DNA from: Omphiscola glabra
Taxonomy: Eukaryota; Mollusca; Gastropoda; Lymnaeidae
Direction: 5' to 3'
Assembly: GCA_964017045.1 (NCBI GenBank)
Contig: OZ024802.1
Location: 29,846,793 to 29,910,792, forward strand
DNA length: 64,000 nt
This document shows positions 11,426 to 23,879 of the stretch, piece by piece. Position numbers and translations under genes: made by a program. The notes beneath the pieces were generated by a model, which worked only from the letters and a program-made list of their open reading frames with translations, was not told the origin of the DNA and did no database searches. The first letter of the stretch is position 1. Each line of letters starts with the position of its first letter.

Positions 11426-12115
11426 CTTATATTAAATGTAACGTAGTGTTGTTCTTATTCTACAAACCGAAACTATTTCAAAATATTTGTTTGCTGCGGT
11501 TTTGGGCAGACTCTTGTCATGTATTCTTTAACTGTCTCCTAAGACTTCTAATCATCCTCAGCCACGCAACTCCCAACCCCTCATTCAACCCCTCATTACC
11601 CATTTTCTATAATCATCTCCCTTATTTGTCCCCCGAGTGCTTTTTTTTTTTTTTTTTTTTTACAAACTTTATTCAAGAATACGTAGGCAAAACCATCCCG
11701 GCCCCTCCCCCGAGGCCATGCAAGATTAATAAGGACACGACACTGTAATTAGGTTAGAATCCCGATAGCATTGGCATGGTATGAGTGAATGTTATGTCAT
11801 TCACCGAATGAAAGTGAGAAGTTTTTAACCACCAGCTTCAACACACGCACAAAAAAATATATCGGCTAAGAAAAGTATATTCGGACATAGCTTTGAAAAA
11901 AAAAATATAAATTCATTACATAGGTCATGGGACCTAACTCAAATGTTAGACTTATAATCCGTGTCGTAATATAAGAAAAAGATTGATCGTTCGAACCGGG
12001 TTATCGCCTCCTGGCTCATCATCCCTATCGGTGCATTGTGTGGGGAACAATCCAAACTCCTCAGTCCTTCATTCGAAACATTGAATGTTACATCAAATAG
12101 TACAATATGGAAAGG
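11426..12115. other. spacer with a 22-base poly-T tract
   Basis: Includes a poly-T tract at about 11640-11661 and no recognised gene. The 100-codon + frame at 11446 crosses this tract and has no domain. Confidence 0.4.
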
Positions 12116-12295
12116 TTGTCTGTCAACGGAAGGGGGGGGGGGTCTGTCAAAGGAAGGTGGGAGTCTGTCAACGGAAGAGAAGGAGTCTGTCAACGGAAGG
12201 GGGGAGTCTGTCAAAGGAAGGTGGGAGTCTGTCAACGGAAAGGGGCAGTCTGTCAACGGAATGGGGAGTCTGTCCAAGGAGGGAGTCTGGTCGAC
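12116..12295. repeat. ~21-bp G-rich minisatellite, about 8 units
   Basis: The unit is close to gtctgtcaacggaaggggg, varying between 'caacggaa' and 'caaaggaa' and in G-tract length. Open frames on both strands are by-products of the stop-free unit. Confidence 0.9.
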
Positions 12296-12499
12296 CAGTA
12301 AGTTAACGTTGTTGACATTTTTGTTTCAATCAGGCATTCCTATGAAAAAGAAAAACCTTAGCTTCGTAGACCATGGCCAAGAAAGTATCACCTATGCATC
12401 ATGCCGGCTGGCAAATCTAGCTCCGAAAAGCCTAGCCCAACCTCTATCTGATTCGGAAATGCAGTTATGTCCTTACACAATCGACACACGGATGTGTGG

Positions 12500-12635
12500 C
12501 TGACGTTCAGCTTCGTGGTACGCTCGTCGTGGACTGTGGTCCAATCCCCAGCACAGGCTTAGACAAGCCAAAAAAACACCACCACCACCACCAGCACTCT
12601 GGGTTGATTGGACTCGATAACCATGGATGGCAACT
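12500..12635 (+). mobile_element. SINE fragment, 5' part
   Basis: Matches the SINE at 30357-30690 through the B-box-like ggtccaatcccc, the CACCACCAGCAC stretch and the 'ggatggcaactcat' segment. A 17-base poly-T tract interrupts it just after the homology ends. Confidence 0.75.
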
Positions 12636-12658
12636 CATTCTTTTTTTTTTTTTTTTTG

Positions 12659-12829
12659 CTGGCATCCGTCCGTCACAAGATGACGATGGTATGGAATTAG
12701 CAGGACGAAATCCACAAGGCCTGGGATTATTCTTCTAGGATTATAAGCTGGTTCCCAACAGCAAATCGCCTCTCTCCACGCCGCTGGATGACCCCAAGGG
12801 AACATCATGTGGATGATACAGCTTGGCAC
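12659..12829. other. unidentified insert between two SINE pieces
   Basis: No recognised family. It lies between a forward and a reverse SINE segment and may be a separate repeat or decayed insertion. Confidence 0.35.
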
Positions 12830-12907
12830 CAGTGGCGTCGCAGGAGTTGCCGGAATGTTTCATTGTATCAATGTTGGGACCCCATCTCCGGGTTTGAATT
12901 CAGAGTT
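12830..12907 (-). mobile_element. SINE fragment, reverse orientation
   Basis: The reverse complement matches the SINE at about 30490-30590, through the words for 'aattcaaacccggagatgg' and 'caactcctgcgac'. It runs directly into the 39-bp minisatellite that follows. Confidence 0.8.
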
Positions 12908-13132
12908 TCCATCTCTTAGATGAGTTGCCGTCCAAGGTTAACGAGTCCCATCTCTTAGATGAGTTGCCGTCCAAGGTTAACGGGTTCCATCTCTTAGATG
13001 AGTTGCCGTCCAAGGTTGACGAGTACCATCTCTTAGATGAGTTGCCGTCCAAGGTTAACGAGTCCCATCTTTTAGATGAGTTGCCGTCCAAGGTTAACGA
13101 GTCCCATCTCTTAGATGAGTTACCGTCCAAGA
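12908..13132. repeat. 39-bp minisatellite derived from a SINE segment, about 6 units
   Basis: The unit (atgagttgccgtccaaggt plus taacgag and catctctt words) is the reverse complement of about 33 bp inside the SINE at roughly 30471-30505. The array is in register with the SINE fragment on its left. Because 39 is divisible by three, both strands carry a 13-residue peptide repeat; there is no sign that it is translated. Confidence 0.92.
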
Positions 13133-14746
13133 CACCTGATACTTGTTGTACTTCTTTTTGTCTCGTTTTCTGATGAAGGCTCGAAGCCGAAACTTCAAAA
13201 TCTTTTGTCCCGTCTATGGATTCAAGTTTAGCATACATTGTTCTTAAATTTAAATTGAATTCAAACGTCCGGTTTGACAAAAGAAAAAATGAATATTCTG
13301 TCGACAATCTGTATCGTCCACGCCTATGCTCCCTTGGGAGAGGGGTGACTTGCTTTCCAAAGAACCAACTTAACCTCCTAAAGAATACAAAAATTCCAGG
13401 CCTTTTTATTTAGTCCAAGGGGATGTCTACACCGTCGTCACATTGTCGTTGTATGGATGCCAGATTGGTCGAAACAGACTTTCTCTTCAGTGCACTTTCA
13501 GGACAGCACGTTTTCTTCAAAATATAAACGACACTTGCTTTACTTCACGCCGTCTTATTAAAATCTCTCCTCGGAATTTTTCTGCCATCATTTTGTTTTG
13601 TTTTCAGAAACGTTCACCATTTACGTTCATTCACGTATGAACAAAAATAATATTCAACTTTGAACACTTCTTTTTGTCCCCTCCGCCGAGAGACCCATTT
13701 CCAACAACAACGGTCTCAACAAATCTTACTCTTTCACTACCGGGAACACGTGACCGCTGGAGCTAATCCTGCTTTGACAAATGCACAGCGCGTCCAACAT
13801 GCGGGAATTTCAGCACTGTTACTTGTATGGTGCAAACTGCATCTGCTTTTCTCTTGACGGCTTTCGGGCAATGAACTGGCAAGTCCTACGCTTCTTCATA
13901 AGACATTGTCCCCGCCTAGCCCACCCCATCCCCCCCAACCCACACACACCCTGGATAAATTGAATTCTAAAAATGAATTCTAAAAAAAAAAGTTAACTTC
14001 ATGCATGAGCCTGCTGACTCCCCCCTCCCCCCCCCCCCTTTTTTTGGACTTGTATCAAAGAAAAAATTCAACAAACTGAAAGATACACCTAAGCTGTCTT
14101 CAGCTTTCTGCACTTTTTAATCCTGATATTTTCAACGATAACTACGTTGAGGAATAAAAGGCCCCTTGAAAATGTCTTCAGTCCTGAAAATGGCGACATT
14201 TTCAATCTTACCTAATCAATAACTAGTTATTTTTTGTAATTGGCTGCCACGAGAGTGTTCTGTACTTTCTAGTGTCTACAAGATAAGAATGACGTCATTT
14301 GGTTTGTGTGACCATTGTTTGTGCCCTACTCGACTACGAGTACCGCTAATGCACTATTCTCACAACTTATAGAGATACTGAATTATTCAAACAATTAAGT
14401 GTAGTTCTGGGCGACAGAAGACGTGGATATAAGTACTGGACTACTCTTAATACAGTACGTGGTTTGGCTGGTCTACTGACACAACTAAATGTACTATAGG
14501 TCTTTTGAAACAATTTATGTTACAACTACTTCTTGATACAGTTTTAAAAAATTAAACAAAATATAATTTGAATTTTTTTTTTAAACCTGCTTTTCACTAA
14601 ATTTAGTGTCATGTTGAACATGAGCGGTAGAAATTGAGTATTGACGTACTTAAAAGAGTATTGAATTATTAAGACAATTGTTTTGTGACTTTATTACTCT
14701 TTTGAAAATGTGTTTTGTGCTTGTGCCGATTGGAAGGCTCCGAGAA
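13133..14746. other. spacer, no gene recognised
   Basis: Includes poly-C/poly-T tracts near 14027-14045. Several 60-65 codon + frames (13216, 13443, 13660) are unrelated to each other and show no motif. Confidence 0.4.
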
Positions 14747-15170
14747 TATCCATCCATCCATCCCTGTGGCGCTACAGCCCATGTAGGGCCTTGGCCTGCC
14801 ACACTACTTCCTTCCACTCAGATCTAGCTGATGCTTTTCTTTTCCATGCTTGGATTCCCAGCTGCTGTAGATCTCTCTCCATGTCATCCATCCAACTAAG
14901 CCTTGACCTGCCTTTGAGCCGTTTTCCTCTGGGGTTTTGGTGACGTACCCTCTTCACTCCTCTGTCATTTTTCATTCTTTCTAAGTGTCCTGCCCATCGC
15001 AGCCCTTTTTTTCTTTTATTTCTGCTACTAGCGTGGCATCCTGATATAGACTATACAATTCCTGGTTAGTTCGCATTCTTCTTCCATATTCTTCCTTTGT
15101 TGGTCCAAATATTTTCCAGAAAACCTTTATCTCCCAGTTCTGAGAGTATGGTAACCAAAAATAGACAAAC
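14747..15170 (-). pseudogene. 5'-truncated non-LTR retrotransposon, ORF2 C-terminus
   Basis: On the minus strand the reading is MRTNQELYSLYQDATLVAEI, a frame switch at the poly-T/poly-A tract near 15003-15012, then RWAGHLERMKNDRG, GKRLKGRSRLSWMDDMERDL and LGIQAWKRKA, ending HGL-stop at 14772. This order (IRTN-ELY-LY, RW-GH-RM, GRP-R-W-DD-DL, W---A) is the standard post-RT tail of RTE/Jockey-like LINE proteins. The element ends in a GGAT microsatellite tail at 14747-14763. The frameshift makes it inactive; the exact clade is uncertain. Confidence 0.85.
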
Positions 15171-16052
15171 AAAAATGTACAATAAAATTTAAAAAATAGC
15201 ATTTAGCTTAGAAGTAGTATCCAAGTATTTTTTAATTGTATTCTGTTTTTTCTGCTTGTTCGCTGACGAAGGCTTCCTGCCGACACGTTCGTTGTTTCGT
15301 CAGGTTTAACCTTACTTTGTTTTACTAATTTCATATTAGTTCACAACGTGTCATAATCATATTGGATAATAAAATTGACAGCAGTGACGATTAATGATTA
15401 ATTATCATAGTAGCCCCAATATGAGTATCCAAAGGGCACATAGAACAAAATCCTTTCTTAATACTTAATATTGCATTATTTGAGAAGTTATGTTTTCGGG
15501 GTTTAGCTTCTATGGAAAGTTCTCAGGTTTACGCTCTGAATCTATGTGAGTTGCGAGATTGTCCAATCTCAATATATTTATTATCGGAATGATCCCGTAC
15601 ATATCTGAAACATGGAGACCCAGAGGTACTCGATCCTAGATACTTGCCTAGTTCAATGATAAAGCAGCACACGTGGGTCTATGTTAGACTTAAACCACAG
15701 GAGAGTACATTCACTATAATCATACGACTTTTAGGAATATAGAAACACGCCCACAGGGTCTACATCAAGCTCAGTACATGGCAGTACGTTTGACTCGATC
15801 ACTATAAAATATAAGCGTTAGTTGATATTCTGGTGCATCACGCCAAGTTTTTATGAAACATCGATCATTTCAGCACGTGTAACTATAACGATATACATTA
15901 TAGCTGTTAGCTGTAAACGCACGAACACGCGGGTCTATGTGAGACATGGCGCGCGGCCGAATGTCTATCTATGGCCATATAATTTTAAGGGGTACATTCA
16001 GTGAGCTCCATAACGAATTAAACTAAACCACTAATTAACATGATCAGTACTG
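15171..16052. other. spacer, no gene seen
   Basis: Moderate composition. No repeat family or convincing coding frame recognised. Confidence 0.4.
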
Positions 16053-16330
16053 AACAGGAACCGCCCATTCCTGCCAAAGACAATCAGGGACTGGAACAAG
16101 CTTCCAAAAGGAACAGTTGACGCGAGTACAACAGTTGACACTTTTGCGTCTATTGCCTTCACCTTTCCAACCCCCAGTTCTTAATACCATCGCTGAGTAG
16201 CCCTTGCAACTAGTGAAGTATCCTATTCAAACCAATGCACAGAAACGTCGCGAACCCCCTCTACATACATAGGAGCCGGAATGATCAATACATTGATCGT
16301 GGGCCCTTCAAATATAGAAGAAGAAGAAAA
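16053..16330 (+). pseudogene. LINE 3' end with GAA-type tail
   Basis: From 16059 the + strand encodes FLPKTIRDWNKLPKGTVDA, the C-terminal signature of many LINE reverse transcriptases, up to a stop near 16181. About 135 bp of 3'UTR-like sequence follows, ending in a TAGAAGAAGAAGAA tail. A 5'-truncated element with a simple-repeat tail is normal for target-primed insertion. The CR1/L2-like assignment is inference. Confidence 0.75.
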
Positions 16331-16925
16331 TGTTCTCTACACAATAAGGACACAGCTAGCATTTTACTTACGAAAACGATTAGATAGACTGCGATGGTGA
16401 AACGACTAAGAACTAATGTTGCTTGCTACAAGTCGTCTCTATTAATTCAAAATTATCGGTTCGCATCGGACCTGCCTGGTACAGGACAAGAAAGGGAACA
16501 ATTCATCACGCGTCTGTCACGGGCTGGGCACTAGCCGGGCATGAGTGACCAAAACAAAAGGTTTTGGGCACAGCACGCAGCGTCGTTCTCCTTTCAGTTC
16601 CGGTTGGCGCGAACGTGTTATAGCTTATCCCGAGCCATCAAAGTGACCTGCACTCACTGTGCAGAGTAAAACTTGCTAAGATACCCCTGACATGCCCCTC
16701 TAAAAAATTCTACCCAGATAGGTCCATTGTTAAAACAGGTTTCATACATTCTTTGAACTAAAATCTCACAATCTCTAGATACAATTATTATTTACAGATT
16801 TTACCGTCTTAATTTTATCTCTCAGGATTTTTTTTCCACCCACGCGATCAAGGAAGTGCCGGGACAAAGGTGGAGCGAAATCATATACAAAAGGAAATCA
16901 TCACAGAAGTGGCTGTTAGAAAGAC
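16331..16925. other. spacer, no gene seen
   Basis: Mixed composition between a LINE end and a large satellite block. Nothing recognised. Confidence 0.4.
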
Positions 16926-16929
16926 CACC

Positions 16930-18445
16930 AACAATGTGCTAGAGTACATATAGGAAGTCTTGCCTGCTCCACTACATATAGGACGTCTGACCTGCCCCAC
17001 TACATCTAGGACGCCTGGCCTGCTCCACTACATATAGGACGTCTGGTCTGCTCCACTACATATAGGACGTCTGGCCTGCTCCACTACATATAGGACGTCT
17101 GGCCTGCTCGACTACATATAGGAAGTCTGGCCTGCTCCACTACATATAGGACGTCTGGCCTGCTCCACTACATATAGGACGTCTGGCCTGCTCCACTACA
17201 TATAGGAAGTATGGCCTGCTCCACTACATATAGGACGTCTGGTCTGCTCCACTACATATAGGACGTCTGGCCTGCTCCACTACATATAGGACGTCTGGTC
17301 TGCTCCACTACATATAGGACGCCTGGCCTGCTCCACTACATATAGGACGTCTGGCCTGCTCCACTACATATAGGAAGTCTGGCCTGCTCCACTACATATA
17401 GGAAGTCTGGCCTGCTCCACTACATATAGGAAGTACGGCTTGCGCCACTACATATAGGACGCCTGACATGCTCCATTACATATAGGACGTCTGGCCTGCT
17501 CCACTACATATAGGAAGTCTGGCCTGCTCCAATACATATAGGACGTCTGGCCTGCTCCACTACATATAGGACGTCTGGTCTGCTCCACTACATAAAGGAC
17601 GTCTGGTCTGCTCCACTACATATAGAACGTCTGGCCTGCTCCACTACATATAGGACGCCTGGCCTGCTCCACTACATATAGGACGTCTGGTCTGCTCCAC
17701 TACATATAGGACGTCTGGTCTGCTCCACTACATATAGGAAGTCTGGCCTGCTCCACTACATATAGGAAGTCTGGCCTGCTCCACTACATATAGGAAGTCT
17801 GGCCTGCTCCACTACATATAGGACGTCTGATCTGCTCCACTACATATAGGAAGTCTGGCCTTCTCCACTACATATAGGACGCATGGCCTGCTCCACTACA
17901 TATAGGAAGTCTGGCTTGCTCCACTGCATATAGGAAGTCTGGCTTGCTCCACTACATATAGGAAATCTGGCTTGCTCCACTACATATAGGAAGTCTGGCT
18001 TGCTCCACTACATATAGGACGTCTGGCCTGCTCCACTACATATAGGACGCCTGCTCCGCTACATATAGGACGTCTGGCCTGCTTCACTACATATAAGACG
18101 CCTGGTCTGCTCCACTACATATAGGAAGTCTGGAATGCTCCACTACATATAGGAAGTCTGGCTTGCTCCACTACATATAGGACGTCTGGCCTGCTCCACT
18201 ACATATAGGACGCCTGCTCCACTACATATAGGAAGTCTGGCCTGCTCCACTACATATAAGACGCCTGCTCAATTACATATAAGAAGTCTGACCTGCTCCA
18301 CTACATATAGGAAGTCTGGCCTGCTCCACTACATATAGGAAGTCTGGCTTGCTCCACTACATATCGGTCGTCTGGCCTGCTACACTACATATAGGAAGTC
18401 TGGCCTTTCACACTACATATGGGACGTCTGGCCTGCTTCAATACG
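16930..18445. repeat. 28-bp minisatellite, about 53 units
   Basis: The unit is CTCCACTACATATAGGACGT followed by CTGGCCTG. Main variants are GACG/GAAG after TATAG and CCTG/TCTG/CTTG at the end. A few units are shortened (for example near 18046 and 18212). It opens the largest satellite block of the window. TAG in the unit closes the forward frames. Confidence 0.97.
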
Positions 18446-18589
18446 TCCTTCAATTCAGGCAGGTTCATGGGATTTTCTCTCACCGCCACCCGCCCTGGAC
18501 CCTAAGCTGATGTAAATCATTCTGGACATTGGTCAAACCCTGTCGGTAGCATCAGAACTTATTGACATCATCCAGAAGCTGGACCCTTG

Positions 18590-21500
18590 TTTCACCCAAA
18601 CTTTTAAGTTAGGTGGACCGATGGATATGTTTCCACAAACTTTTAAGTTAGGTGGACCGATGGATATGTTTCCCAAACTTTTAAGTTAGGTGGACCAATG
18701 GATATGTTTCCCAAACTTTTAACTTAGGTGGACCGATGGATATGTTTCCACAAACTTTTAAGTTAGGTGGACCGATGGATATGTTTCCCAAACTTTTAAG
18801 CTATGTGGACCGATGGATATGTTTCCACAAACTTTTAAGTTAGGTGGACCGATGGATATGTTTCCCAAACTTTTAAGTTAGTTGGACCGATGGATATGTT
18901 TCACAAACTTTTAAGTTAGCTGGACCGATGGATATGTTTCCCAAACTTTTAAGTTAGGTGGACCGATGGATATGTTTCACAAACTTTTAAGTTAGGTGGA
19001 CCGATGGATATGTTTTCAAAAAACGTTTAAGTTAGGTGGACCGATGGATATGTTTCTCAAACTTTTAAGTTAGGTGGACCGATGGATATGTTTCCACAAA
19101 CTTTTAAGTTATGTGGACCGATGGATATGTTTCCACAAATGTTTAAGTTAGGTGGACCGATGGATATGTTTCCCAAACTTTTAAGTTAGGTGGACCGATG
19201 GATATGTTTCCACAAACTTTTAAGTTAGGGGGACCGATGGATATGTTTCCTAAACTTTTAAGTTAGGTGGACCGATGGTTATGTTTCCCAAACTTTTAAG
19301 TTACGTGACCCGATCGATATGTTTCCCAAACTTTTAAGTTAGGTGGACCAATGGATATGTTTCACAAACTTTTAAGTGAGGTGGACCAATGGATATGTTT
19401 CCACAAACTTTTAAGTTAGGTGGACCGATGAATATGTTTCACAAACTTTTAAGTTAGGTGGACCGATGGATATGTTTCCACAAATTTTTAACTTAGGTGG
19501 ATCGATGGATATGTTTCCCAAACTTTTAAGTTAGGTGGACCGATGGATATGTTTCCCAAACTTTTAAGCTATGTGGACCGATGGATATGTTTCCACAAAC
19601 TTTTAAGTTAGGTTGACCTATGGATATGTTTCACAAAGTTTTAACTTAGGTGGACCGATGGATATGTTTCCACAAACGTTTAAATTAGGTGGACCGATGG
19701 ATATGTTTCCCAAACTTTTAAGTTAGGTGGACCGATGGATATGTTTCACAAACGTTTAAGTTAGGTGGACCGATGGATATGTTTCCACAAACTTTTAAGT
19801 TAGGTGGACCGATGGATATGTTTCACAAACTTTTAAGTTAGGTGGATCGATGGATATGTTTCACAAACTTTTAAGCCATGTGGACTGATGGATATGTTTC
19901 CAGAAACTTTTAAGTTAGGTGGACCGATTGATATGTTTCCACAAACATTTAAGTTAGGTGGACCGATGATATGTTTCCCAAACTTTTAAGTAAGGTTGAC
20001 CGATGGATATGTTTCCCAAACTTTTAAGTTATGTGGACCGATGGATAAATTTTCACAAACTTTTAAGTTAGGTGGACCGATGGATATGTTTCCCAAACTT
20101 TTAAGTTAGGTGGACCGATGGATATGTTTCACAAACTTTTAAGTTAGGTGGACCGATGGATATGTTTCCCAAAATTTTAAGTTAGGAGGCCGGATGGATA
20201 TGTTTCCCAAACTTTTAAGTTAGGTGGACCGATGGATATGTTTCCACAAACATTTAAGTTAGGTGGACCGATGGATATGTTTCCCAAACTTTTAAGCTAT
20301 GTGGACCGATGGATATGTTTCCACAAACTTTTAAGTTAGGTTGACCTATGGATATGTTTCACAAACTTTTAACTTAGGTGGACCGATGGATATGTTTCCA
20401 CAAACGTTTAAATTATGTGGACCGATGGATATGTTTCCCAAACTTTTAAGTTAGGTGGACCGATGGATATGTTTCACAAACGTTTAAGTTATGTGGACCG
20501 ATGGATATGTTTCCACAAACTTTTAAGTTAGGTGGACCGATGGATATGTTTCACAAACTTTTAAGTTAGGTGGACCGATGGATATGTTTCACAAACTTTT
20601 AAGCCATGTGGACCGATGGATATGTTTCAAGAAACTTTTAAGTTAGGTGGACCGATTGATATGTTTCCACAAACATTTAAGTTAGGTGGACCGATGATAT
20701 GTTTCCCAAACTTTTAAGTAAGGTTGACCGATGGATATGTTTCCCAAACTTTTAAGTTATGTGGACCGATGGATAAATTTCCACAAACTTTTAAGTTAGG
20801 TGGACCGATGGATATGTTTCCCAAACTTTTAAGTTATGTGGACCGATGGATATGTTTCACAAACTTTTAAGTTAGGTGGACTGATGGATATGTTTCCCAA
20901 AATTTTAAGTTAGGAGGACCGATGGATATGTTTCCCAAACTTTTAAGTTAGGTGGACCGATGGATATGTTTCCACAAACATTTAAGTTAGGTGGACCGAT
21001 GGATATGTTTCCACAAAAGTTTAAGTTAGGTTGACCGATGGATATGTTCCCAAACTTTTAAGTTAGGTGGACCGATGGATATGTTTCCCAAACTTTTACG
21101 TTATGTGGACCGATGTATATTTTTCCACAAACGTTTAAGTTAGGTGGACCGATGGATATGTTTCCGAAACTTTTAAGTTAGGTGGACCGATGGATGTTTC
21201 CCAAACTTTTAAGTTAGTTGGACCGATGGATATGTTTCCACAAACTTTTAAGTTAGGTGAACCGATGGATATGTTTCCTAAGCTTTTAAGTTAGGTGGAC
21301 CGATGGATATGTTTCACAAACTTTTAAGTTAGGTTGACCGATGGATATGTTTCCTAAACTTTTAAGTTAGGTGAACCGATGGATATGTTTCCCAAACTTT
21401 TAAGTTAGGTGGGCCGATGGATATATTTCCACAAACTTTTAAGTAAGGTTGACCGATGGATATGTTTCCCAAACTTTTAAGTTATGTGGACCGATGGATA

Positions 21501-22165
21501 CATTTCCACAAACGTTTAAGTTAGGTGGACCGATGGATATGTTTGCCAAACTTTTAAGTTAGGTGGACCGATGGATATGTTTCACAAACTTTTAAGTTAG
21601 GTGGACCGATGGATATGTTTCCCAAAATTTTAAGGTAAGTGGACCGATGGATATGTTTCCCAAACTTTTAAGTTAGGTGGACCGATGGATATGTTTCCCA
21701 AACTTTTAAGTTAGGTGGACCGATGGATATGTTTCCACAAAAGTTTAAGTTAGGTTGACCGATGGATATGTTCCCAACATTTTAAGTTAGGTGGACCGAT
21801 GAATATGTTTCCCAAACTTTTAAGTTATGTGGACCGATGTATATTTTTTCACAAACATTTAAGTTAGGTGGACTGATGGATATGTTTCCCAAACTTTTAA
21901 GTTAGGTGGACAGATGGATATGTTTCCCAAACTTTTAAGTTAGTTGGACCGATGGATATGTTTCCACAAACTTTTAAGTTAGGTGAACCGATGGATATGT
22001 TTCCTAAGCTTTTAAGTTAGGTGGACCGATGGATATGTTTCCCAAACTTTTAAGTTAGGTGGACCGATGGATATGTTTCCCAAACTTTTAAGTTAGGTGG
22101 ACCGATGGATATGTTTCCCAAACTTTTAATTTAGGTGGACCAATGGATATGTTTCCCATCTTTCA
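18590..22165. repeat. 38/40-bp minisatellite, about 92 units, with higher-order structure
   Basis: The unit is ACTTTTAAGTTAGGTGGACC then GATGGATATGTTTCC(CA/ACA)A, occurring as 38-bp and 40-bp forms. Marker variants recur at fixed spacing: 'ttaagctatg' at 19561 and 20289; 'aagtaaggttg' at 19988, 20716 and 21441; 'ccacaaaagtt' at 21011 and 21735. This gives a higher-order period of about 724-728 bp (about 19 units). Confidence 0.97.
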
Positions 22166-22255
22166 AGGGACCGTGGCCAGATGTAATAATTATTTTTATC
22201 TTTTGTTTCGCGCCGCAAATATGCCAAAAGTATATAAGTGAACGGGATAACGAGT

Positions 22256-23870
22256 AATGACCTATTACCATTCAATGAGCTATTACCATTCAATGAGCTA
22301 TTACCATTCAATGAGCTATTACCATTCAATGAGCTATTACAATTCTCTGAGCTATTACCATTTAATGAGCTATTACCATTCAATGAGCTATTACCATTCA
22401 ATGAGCTCTTACCATTCAACGAGCTATTACCATTCAATGAGCTATTACCATTCAATGACCTATTACCATTCAATGACCTATTACCATTCAATGAGCTATT
22501 ACCATTCAATGAGCTATTACGATTCCAAGAGCAATGAGCCATTAACATTCAGTGAGCTATTACCATTCAATGACCTATTACGATTCAATGACCTATTACC
22601 ATTCAATGACCTATTACCATTCAATGACCTCTTACCATTCAATGACCTATTACCATTCAATGAGCTATTACCATTCAATGACCTATTACCATTCAATGAG
22701 CTATTACCATTCAATGACCTATTACCATTCAATGACCTATTACCATTCAATGAGCTATTACCATTCAATGACCTATTACCATTCAATGAGCTATTACCAT
22801 TCAATGACCTATTACCATTCAATGACCTATTACCATTCAATGAGCTATTACCATTCAATGACCTATTACCATTCAATGAGCTATTACCATTCAATGAGCT
22901 ATTACGATTCCAAGATCAATGAGCCATTAACATTCAGTGAGCTATTACCTTTCAATGACCTATTACGATTCAGTGAGTTATTACCATCAAGTTACCAATT
23001 ACCATTCAATAAGCTACAACCATTCAGTAAGCTATTACCATACAATGGGCTATAACCATACAATAGGCTATTTCATTGAGCTATTACCATTAAGTGAGCT
23101 ATTACCATTTAATGAGATATTAACATTCAATAAGCTATTACCATTCTATGAGCTATTACCATTCAATGAGCCATTACCATTCAGTGATCTATTACCATTC
23201 TGTAAGCTATTACCATTCAAAGGGCTATTACCATTAAATGAGCTATTACCATTCATTGAGCTATTACCATTCCTTAAGATATTACCATTCATAGAGCTAT
23301 TACCATTCAATTACCTATTACGATTCAGTGAGCTATTACTATCCAGTGAGCCATTATCTTTCAGTGAGCTTTTACGATTCAGTAAGCAATAGCCATATAA
23401 TGAGCTATTACCATTCACTGAGCTATTACCATTCACTGAGATATTACCATTCACTGAGCTATTACCATTCACTGAGCTATTACCATTAAGTGAGCTAGTA
23501 CCATTCAATGAGATATTACCATTCAATGAGCTATTACCATTCAATGTGCTATTACCATTCACTGAGCTATTACCATTCCTTAAGATATTACCTTTCATAG
23601 CGCTATTACCATTCAATGGGCTATTACCATTCAGTGAACTATTACCATTCAATGAGCTATTACCATTCAATGAGCCATTACCATTTATTGGGCTATTACC
23701 ATTCACGGTGCTATTACCATTTAGTGAGCAAATAACCAATTCCATGAGCTTTTTCCATTCAATGAGCTATTATCATTCAATGAGTCATTACCGATTCAAT
23801 GAGCCATCAACATTCAATAAGCTATTACCATTCAATGGGCTATTAACATTTAATGAGCCATTAACATTTA
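22256..23870. repeat. 18-bp minisatellite, about 88 units
   Basis: The unit is TATTACCATTCAATGAGC, with GACC/GAGC/GGCC variants. The stop-free 18-bp unit leaves long frames open on both strands (for example 221 codons on +, 144 on -) that read hexapeptide repeats. A distinctive junction word (gattccaaga) appears at 22521 and 22906, showing a duplication of a block of about 385 bp. The right end is more diverged. Confidence 0.97.
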
Positions 23871-23879
23871 ATATTTACC

